DNA of 64,000 nucleotides from Luteimonas sp. RC10 (lineage in GTDB: Bacteria > Pseudomonadota > Gammaproteobacteria > Xanthomonadales > Xanthomonadaceae). How positions within the stretch are numbered: position 1 is the stretch's first letter; every line of letters starts with the position of its first letter. A model generated the notes under the pieces. That model saw only the letters and a program-made list of their open reading frames with translations. It was not told the DNA's origin and made no database searches. Positions 58,833 through 64,000 of this stretch are shown here, piece by piece. The position numbers were made by a program, and so were the translations under genes. The stretch lies in assembly GCF_014192745.1 (NCBI RefSeq), contig NZ_JACHYJ010000003.1, forward strand, positions 273,401-337,400, in the 5' to 3' direction.

Positions 58833-59570
58833 TTAGTCCCTCGCCTCGCGTTCACGACGCGGACCACGGCGCTCGCGGTCTCCGCGGTCACCACGCTCGC
58901 CGCGCGGCGTGTCGTCCTGCTTCTCCTGGCCGACCTGGGAGAAATCGAAGATCTCGCCCTTGTAGATCCAGGTCTTGATACCGATGATCCCGTAGGTCGT
59001 CTTGGCCTCGGCGAAGCCGTAATCGACGTCGGCGCGCAGCGTGTGCAGCGGCACGCGACCTTCGCGGTACCACTCCGAACGTGCGATCTCGGCGCCGTTG
59101 AGGCGACCGGCGACGTTGACCTTGATGCCCAGCGCGCCCAGACGCATCGCATTGCCGACCGCACGCTTCATCGCACGGCGGAACATGATGCGACGCTCGA
59201 GCTGCTGGGCGATCGACTCGGCGACCAGCTGCGCGTCGAGCTCCGGCTTGCGGACCTCGGTCACGTTGATGTGCGCCGGAACGCCCATCATCTGGCTCAC
59301 GTCCTTACGCAGCTTCTCGATGTCCTCGCCGCGCTTGCCGATCACCACGCCCGGGCGGGCGGTGTGGATCGTCACGCGCGCGGTCTTGGCCGGACGCTCG
59401 ATCAGGATCTTGCTGATGCCGGCCTGCGCCAGGCGCTTGCGCAGCATCTCGCGGACCTTCAGGTCGGCAGCCAGGTACTCGGCGTATTCCTTCTTGCCGG
59501 CGTACCACTTGGAGTTCCAGTCCTTGGCGATGCCCAGGCGGATACCGGTGGGATGAACTTTATGACCCAT
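58833..59570 (-). CDS. rpsC: 30S ribosomal protein S3, with charged C-terminal tail
   Basis: 245 residues: [23 protein letters not shown] domain ([13 protein letters not shown]) and the S3 C-terminal domain ([17 protein letters not shown]). The last 30 or so residues are a low-complexity Arg/Asp/Glu/Gly tail ([15 protein letters not shown]). Ribosomal helicase activity at mRNA entry involves S3. Confidence 0.97.
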   Translation of the reverse strand: MGHKVHPTGIRLGIAKDWNSKWYAGKKEYAEYLAADLKVREMLRKRLAQAGISKILIERPAKTARVTIHTARPGVVIGKRGEDIEKLRKDVSQMMGVPAHINVTEVRKPELDAQLVAESIAQQLERRIMFRRAMKRAVGNAMRLGALGIKVNVAGRLNGAEIARSEWYREGRVPLHTLRADVDYGFAEAKTTYGIIGIKTWIYKGEIFDFSQVGQEKQDDTPRGERGDRGDRERRGPRREREARD

Positions 59571-59963
59571 TTACTTGCCCTCTCCCACGACGACGGTGAT
59601 GTGGCTGGTGCGCTTGAGGATGCGGGTACCGCGTCCCTTGGCGCGCGCCATGAAGCGCTTCAGCGTCGGACCTTCGTCGACCGTGATGGTGGCGATCTTC
59701 AGCTCGTCGACATCGGCGCCAGCGTTGTTCTCGGCGTTGGCGATGGCCGATTCGACGACCTTCTTGATCAGGTGCGCGGCCTTCTTGTCCGAGAACTTCA
59801 GCAGGCCGACGGCGCGCTCGACCGGCAGACCGCGGACCTGGTCGGCGACCAGACGGGCCTTCTGGGGCGAGATGCGCGCGGTCCGCAGGATCGCGGTGCG
59901 CTTGTTGACCTCGGTGCGAGCGCGCTTCTGCTCTTCGAGGCGGGCTTTCGTTGCCTTGTCCAT
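59571..59963 (-). CDS. rplV: 50S ribosomal protein L22
   Basis: 130 residues with an N-terminal extension ([22 protein letters not shown]) before the L22 core ([21 protein letters not shown]). The beta-hairpin tip ([20 protein letters not shown]) lines the exit tunnel; macrolide-resistance positions are here. The stop codon is adjacent to the rpsC start. Confidence 0.97.
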   Translation of the reverse strand: MDKATKARLEEQKRARTEVNKRTAILRTARISPQKARLVADQVRGLPVERAVGLLKFSDKKAAHLIKKVVESAIANAENNAGADVDELKIATITVDEGPTLKRFMARAKGRGTRILKRTSHITVVVGEGK

Positions 59964-59973
59964 TGTGCGCTCC

Positions 59974-60246
59974 TTACCTGCCCGACTTCTTGTCGCCGCC
60001 GTGACCCTTGAACGTCCGGGTCAGGGCGAACTCGCCGAGCTTGTGGCCAACCATGTTCTCGTTGACGAGCACCGGAATGTGGTTCTTGCCGTTGTGGATG
60101 GCGATCGTGAAGCCGACCATTTCCGGCAGGACCATCGAGCGGCGCGACCAGGTCTTGATCGGCTTCTTGGTGTTGGTGCCGGCGGCCTCGACCTTCTTGA
60201 TGAGGTGGTGGTCGACGAACGGACCCTTCTTGAGTGAACGTGCCAT
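59974..60246 (-). CDS. rpsS: 30S ribosomal protein S19
   Basis: 90 residues: [43 protein letters not shown] and [15 protein letters not shown]. Head protein near helix 42. Follows rplB by 6 bases. Confidence 0.97.
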   Translation of the reverse strand: MARSLKKGPFVDHHLIKKVEAAGTNTKKPIKTWSRRSMVLPEMVGFTIAIHNGKNHIPVLVNENMVGHKLGEFALTRTFKGHGGDKKSGR

Positions 60247-60252
60247 GGTCTA

Positions 60253-61080
60253 TCAGCTCCTACGGTCGCGCACGATGAACTGCTGCGTCCGCTTGTTATG
60301 GCGGGTCTTGTAACCCTTGGTCGGCACGCCCCACGGGGTGACCGGGTGCGGGTTGCCTTGTCCGGCGCGGGCCTCACCACCGCCGTGCGGATGGTCGACC
60401 GGGTTCATCGCCGCACCGCGGACGGTGGGCTTGACGCCGCGCCAGCGCTTGGCGCCGGCCTTGCCGAGCTTCTCGAGGCTGTGCTCGTCGTTGCTGACCT
60501 CGCCGATCGTGGCGCGGCACTCCGACGGCACGCGACGCACTTCGCCCGAACGCAGACGCACGGTGGCGTAGACACCTTCGCGCGCGATCAGTTGGACGGC
60601 GGCGCCGGCGGCACGCGCGATCTGCGCGCCCTTGCCCGGCTTCATCTCGATGCAGTGGATCGTCGAGCCGACCGGGATGTTGCGCAGCGGCAGCGTGTTG
60701 CCGGTCTTGATCGGCGCATCGGAACCCGCGATCACCTGGTCGCCGGCCTTCAGGCCCTTGGGGGCGATGATGTAGCGGCGCTCACCGTCGACGTACACCA
60801 GCAGCGCGATGTGCGCGGTGCGGTTGGGGTCGTACTCGATACGCTCCACGCGCGCCGGAATGCCTTCCTTGTCGCGCTTGAAGTCGACGATGCGGTAGTG
60901 CTGCTTGTGACCGCCGCCAATGTGGCGCGTGGTGATCCGGCCGTGGTGGTTGCGACCACCCGACTTGCTCTTCTTCTCGACCAGCGCGGCGTGCGGCGCA
61001 CCCTTGTGCAGCTCGGGGTGCACGACGCGGACCGCGGAGCGGCGACCGGCGGACGTGGGCTTGAATTTCATCAATGGCAT
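60253..61080 (-). CDS. rplB: 50S ribosomal protein L2
   Basis: 275 residues: [51 protein letters not shown] and [15 protein letters not shown], which carries the conserved His-rich peptidyl-transferase region. GAGG 8 bases upstream supports the first ATG; a downstream ATG three codons later is possible. Confidence 0.97.
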   Translation of the reverse strand: MPLMKFKPTSAGRRSAVRVVHPELHKGAPHAALVEKKSKSGGRNHHGRITTRHIGGGHKQHYRIVDFKRDKEGIPARVERIEYDPNRTAHIALLVYVDGERRYIIAPKGLKAGDQVIAGSDAPIKTGNTLPLRNIPVGSTIHCIEMKPGKGAQIARAAGAAVQLIAREGVYATVRLRSGEVRRVPSECRATIGEVSNDEHSLEKLGKAGAKRWRGVKPTVRGAAMNPVDHPHGGGEARAGQGNPHPVTPWGVPTKGYKTRHNKRTQQFIVRDRRS

Positions 61081-61090
61081 CGGGGCTTCC

Positions 61091-61390
61091 TCAGACCTTC
61101 GCGTTCATGACGTCGATCGACTGGCCGTCGGCCAGCTTCACGTAGGCCTTGCGCCAGTCGCCGCGGCTGCCCTGACGCTGACGGAAGGACTTGTTCTTGC
61201 CCTTCACGTTGACGACGTTGACCGCCTCGACCTTGACGTCGAACAGCTTCTCGACCGCGGCCTTGATGTCGGCCTTGGTGGCGACCGTCGACACTTCGAA
61301 CGCGTACTGGTTGGACAGTTCCTGCAGGCGCGCGGTCTTCTCGGACACGCGCGGCGCACGGATCACTTCATAGAGCTTGGCGTCGTTCAT
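61091..61390 (-). CDS. rplW: 50S ribosomal protein L23
   Basis: 99 residues: [22 protein letters not shown] and [26 protein letters not shown] region. Docking site for signal recognition particle and trigger factor. The ATG is preceded by GAGGAG and overlaps the rplD stop as ATGA; a GTG three codons upstream is less likely. Confidence 0.96.
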   Translation of the reverse strand: MNDAKLYEVIRAPRVSEKTARLQELSNQYAFEVSTVATKADIKAAVEKLFDVKVEAVNVVNVKGKNKSFRQRQGSRGDWRKAYVKLADGQSIDVMNAKV

Positions 61391-61992
61391 GCCAGCCACT
61401 CCTCGATCTTCTTCACCGCATCGGTGGTGATCAGCACGGAATCGGCGCCGACCAGCGCGACCGGATCCAGGCCCTGCACGTCGCGGATCTCGACGTACGG
61501 CAGGTTGCGTGCCGACAGGTACAGGTGCTCGGACGCGTCCTCGGTCACGATCAGCGGGCGCTTGCCCAGATCGAATTCCTTGAGCTTGGCGACCATGCCG
61601 CTGGTCTTGGTCTCGGTCAGGTCGAACGCCTCGACGATCGTCAGACGGCCCTGGCGGTTGAGTTCGGACAGGATCGCCGACATCGCCGCGCGGTACATCT
61701 TGCGGTTGACCTTCTGCTCGAAGCTGCGCGGCTTGGCCGCGAAGGTCACGCCACCACCGACGAAGATCGGAGCGGTCAGGGCGCCGTGACGTGCACCGCC
61801 ACCCTTCTGCTTCTTCGACTTCTTGGTCGTGCCGTTGACTTCCGAACGGGTCTTCTGGGCCTTGGTGCCGGCGCGGCCGGCATTGCGATAGGCGACGACG
61901 ACCTGGTGAACCAGATCCTCGCTGAAATCGCGGCCGAACACGGCGTCGGAGACCGACAGCTTGTTGCTGCTGTTGTTGATTGCGAGTTCCAT
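61387..61992 (-). CDS. rplD: 50S ribosomal protein L4
   Basis: 201 residues: internal tunnel-loop segment [23 protein letters not shown] and C-terminal [20 protein letters not shown]. In E. coli L4 represses its own S10 operon through the leader. Overlaps rplW. Confidence 0.97.
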   Translation of the reverse strand: MELAINNSSNKLSVSDAVFGRDFSEDLVHQVVVAYRNAGRAGTKAQKTRSEVNGTTKKSKKQKGGGARHGALTAPIFVGGGVTFAAKPRSFEQKVNRKMYRAAMSAILSELNRQGRLTIVEAFDLTETKTSGMVAKLKEFDLGKRPLIVTEDASEHLYLSARNLPYVEIRDVQGLDPVALVGADSVLITTDAVKKIEEWLA

Positions 61993-62003
61993 CGTGCTAC
62001 TCC

Positions 62004-62657
62004 TTATGCCTTGCTCGACGGACGCACGATCACGTCGCCGCCCGGCGCGCCCGGCACGGCGCCCTTGACCGCGATCAGGCCGCGCTCGGCGTCGACCTTG
62101 ACGATCTGCAGGCGCTGCGTGGTCTGCTGATCGGCGCCCATGTGGCCGGACATCTTCTTGCCCGGGAACACGCGGCCCGGCGTCTGGCGCTGGCCCAGCG
62201 AACCGGGCTGGCGGTGCGACAGCGAGTTGCCGTGCGTGGCGTCGCCCATCTTGAAGTTCCAGCGCTTGATCGTGCCCTGGAAGCCCTTGCCCTTGGTGAC
62301 GCCCTGGACGTCAACGAGCTGGCCCACTTCGAAGATGTCGGCGCGGATCTCGCCGCCGACGCTGAAGTCGGCGATCTTGTCGTCGGCCACGCGCAGTTCC
62401 CACAGGCCGCGGCCGGCTTCGACCTTCGCCTTGGCGAGGTGACCGGTTTCGGGCTTGTTGACCAGCACGGCACGCTTGCTGCCGGCGGTGACCTGCACGG
62501 CGCTGTAGCCGTCGGTCTCGGGGGTCTTCACCTGGGTGATACGGTTGGGGGTAGCTTCGATCAGCGTCACCGGCACGGACTTGCCGTCTTCGGTGAACAC
62601 GCGGCTCATGCCGGCCTTGCGGCCGACGATGCCCAACGAATGAATCTTCGCGGTCAT
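62004..62657 (-). CDS. rplC: 50S ribosomal protein L3
   Basis: 217 residues: [36 protein letters not shown] and [33 protein letters not shown] (tip near the peptidyl-transferase centre with a conserved Gln). Binds 23S rRNA early in assembly. Confidence 0.97.
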   Translation of the reverse strand: MTAKIHSLGIVGRKAGMSRVFTEDGKSVPVTLIEATPNRITQVKTPETDGYSAVQVTAGSKRAVLVNKPETGHLAKAKVEAGRGLWELRVADDKIADFSVGGEIRADIFEVGQLVDVQGVTKGKGFQGTIKRWNFKMGDATHGNSLSHRQPGSLGQRQTPGRVFPGKKMSGHMGADQQTTQRLQIVKVDAERGLIAVKGAVPGAPGGDVIVRPSSKA

Positions 62658-62668
62658 GGTGGCGGCCC

Positions 62669-62980
62669 TCAGGTCAGCTTGATCTGGACGTCGACGCCAG
62701 CCGCGAGCTCGAGCTTCATCAGCGCGTCCACGGTCTTGTCGTTGGGGTCGACGATGTCGAGCACGCGCTTGTGCGTGCGGGTCTCGTACTGGTCACGCGC
62801 ATCCTTGTCGACGTGCGGCGACGTCAGGATGGTGTAACGCTCGATCTTGGTCGGCAGCGGGATGGGGCCGCGCACTTGGGCGCCCGTCCGCTTGGCGGTT
62901 TCGACGATCTCGCTGGCCGAACGGTCGATCAGACGATGATCGAACGCCTTGAGGCGGATCCGGATCTTTTGGTCCGTCAT
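62669..62980 (-). CDS. rpsJ: 30S ribosomal protein S10
   Basis: 103 residues: [21 protein letters not shown] and [29 protein letters not shown]. First gene of the S10 operon. AAGGA lies about 10 bases before the ATG; a longer upstream frame is not conserved. S10 also acts as NusE in antitermination. Confidence 0.98.
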   Translation of the reverse strand: MTDQKIRIRLKAFDHRLIDRSASEIVETAKRTGAQVRGPIPLPTKIERYTILTSPHVDKDARDQYETRTHKRVLDIVDPNDKTVDALMKLELAAGVDVQIKLT

Positions 62981-63303
62981 GACGGAAATATCCTTCGTTA
63001 AAAGAGCGACGGGCCCGCGGCTGGGTGCGCGGAACCCCTGTGAAATCGTGGCTGGCCGGAGCATTCACCCGCGCCCCGGGGCCTTTCCCTGGAAAAACGA
63101 AAGGCAGACCGGTTGCCCGATCCGCCCAGACCTGGAATTGCAGACGCAATGACCCGCTCCATCCCATCGTGCTCCGAAGACCTTCGGAACGGGTGGAGCG
63201 CAGCCTCGCGACATTTCCGTGTCTGGCGAAGACGAGGGCATCCTGCACCTCATTTCGCGATTTCGCGGGCGGCCTTGAATCGACCAACCCGCGAGGGTCT
63301 TGC

Positions 63304-63333
63304 ATTCTAGCGGGTCCCGCTGGGCCGGCGCAA
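63304..63333 (-). promoter_or_regulatory. Putative S10-operon promoter
   Basis: On the minus strand TTGCGC (63333-63328), 18 bases, TAGAAT (63309-63304), downstream of the tuf terminator. Transcription would start near 63297, leaving a leader of about 320 bases. Confidence 0.5.
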
Positions 63334-63346
63334 GCCCTGCCCTGCG

Positions 63347-63383
63347 GAAAAGCGAACGGACCGGCAGGGCCGGTCCGCTCGCT
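63347..63383 (-). terminator. Terminator of tuf
   Basis: cggaccggc/gccggtccg, 9-bp stem extended to about 15 bp with a mismatch, followed on the minus strand by TTTT. It lies about 41 bases past the tuf stop and separates tuf from the S10 promoter. Confidence 0.75.
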
Positions 63384-63424
63384 CGTGCCGCTGCCCGACA
63401 CGCGTGAGCGCGCGGGCCTTGCGC

Positions 63425-64000
63425 TTACTTGAGGATCTTGGCCACCACGCCGGCGCCGACGGTCCGGCCGCCTTCGCGGATCGCGAAGCGCAGACCTTCG
63501 TCCATCGCCACCGGGTTGATCAGCGTGACCACCATCTTCACGTTGTCGCCCGGCATCACCATCTCGGTGCCTTCCGGCAGCTCGACCGCACCGGTGATGT
63601 CGGTGGTGCGGAAGTAGAACTGCGGACGGTAGCCCTTGAAGAACGGCGTGTGACGGCCACCCTCATCCTTCGACAGCACGTAGACCTCGGCCTCGAAGTC
63701 GGTGTGCGGCTTGATCGAACCCGGCTTGGCCAGCACCTGGCCGCGCTCGACGTCGTCACGCTTGGTGCCGCGCAGCAGCAGACCGGCGTTGTCGCCCGCC
63801 TGACCCTGGTCGAGCAGCTTGCGGAACATTTCCACGCCCGTGACGGTCGTCTTCTGCACCGGACGGATACCGACGATTTCGATTTCGTCGCCGACCTTGA
63901 TGATGCCGCGCTCGATACGGCCCGTGACCACCGTGCCGCGACCCGAGATCGAGAACACGTCCTCGACCGGCATCAGGAACGCCTTGTCGATGTCGCGCTC
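63425..64000 (-). CDS. tuf: Elongation factor Tu (N-terminus beyond window)
   Basis: The last 191 or so residues of EF-Tu, covering domains 2 and 3: [62 protein letters not shown] and the C-terminus [19 protein letters not shown]. The frame is open to the window edge, so the GTPase domain lies outside. Located upstream of the S10 operon as in the classical str-S10 order. Confidence 0.97.
   Translation of the reverse strand, partial: ERDIDKAFLMPVEDVFSISGRGTVVTGRIERGIIKVGDEIEIVGIRPVQKTTVTGVEMFRKLLDQGQAGDNAGLLLRGTKRDDVERGQVLAKPGSIKPHTDFEAEVYVLSKDEGGRHTPFFKGYRPQFYFRTTDITGAVELPEGTEMVMPGDNVKMVVTLINPVAMDEGLRFAIREGGRTVGAGVVAKILK

Larger units (their letters stand above)
62981..63424. other. S10-operon leader and tuf terminator region
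   Basis: No gene in 444 bases. It contains the tuf terminator, an S10 promoter near 63304-63333, and a leader of about 320 bases before rpsJ. Possible leader hairpins: gcctttc...gaaaggc (63081-63105) and ccgaaggtcttcgg (63176-63189). The leader could host L4-type autogenous control. Confidence 0.6.

Noticed and set aside
63001..63432. Frames inside the S10 leader
   Set aside because: No conservation recognised and they overlap promoter and terminator structures.

Overview
The window looks like a chromosomal segment of a high-GC gammaproteobacterium of the Xanthomonadaceae/Lysobacteraceae type (Lysobacter, Luteimonas or a relative). This rests on protein resemblance recalled from memory, on the folC-SPOR-purF and secY-rpsM gene orders, on the S46 peptidase, and on the use of AcnD/PrpF instead of PrpD for propionate. 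No database search was possible. Coding density is high. No tRNA, rRNA, CRISPR, prophage or transposase gene was seen.

Layout. 1-6.3 kb: the end of an M19 dipeptidase, a bTHX ribosomal protein, a zinc module (MerC-family membrane protein, a divergent His-rich ZnuD-like TonB receptor with a Zur-box-like palindrome between them, and Zur itself), then gltX. 6.4-12.5 kb: lpxH, then a reverse-strand run of histidine phosphatase, folC, SPOR protein, purF and a ferritin-like DUF455 protein, with several stop/start overlaps; cvpA is missing from its usual place before purF. 12.6-19.4 kb: a PH-like membrane protein, an S46 dipeptidyl-peptidase, tdh and kbl (threonine to glycine plus acetyl-CoA), an RsuA-family pseudouridine synthase and a small exported protein. 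19.7-29.2 kb: an OmpA-family porin with a strong terminator, a LysR regulator divergent from an MFS/aldo-keto reductase/MDR alcohol dehydrogenase operon, fadH, a SleB-like hydrolase and a GST.

29.2-39.1 kb is the propionate (2-methylcitrate) region: prpB-prpC-acnD-prpF on the minus strand, plus prpE. Two things stand out. The divergent neighbour of prpB is a MerR-like helix-turn-helix fused to a full citrate-synthase fold that keeps the catalytic residues, with TTGAT/ATCAA repeats in the shared promoter. Between acnD and prpF sits a DUF559 endonuclease-like domain flanked by palindromic repeats and running without a stop codon into prpF.

39.3-48.4 kb: mdh, an aminotransferase, a lipoprotein, a cyclophilin, typA with thpR and a DUF2127 gene in overlapping order, a cloverleaf-like repeat cluster, class II DAHP synthase and dsbB. 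48.6-64 kb: the S10, spc and alpha ribosomal operons in reverse orientation (tuf, rpsJ through rplQ), with secY and rpoA. A long leader precedes rpsJ, and an unusual gene-free spacer of about 480 bases separates secY from rpsM.
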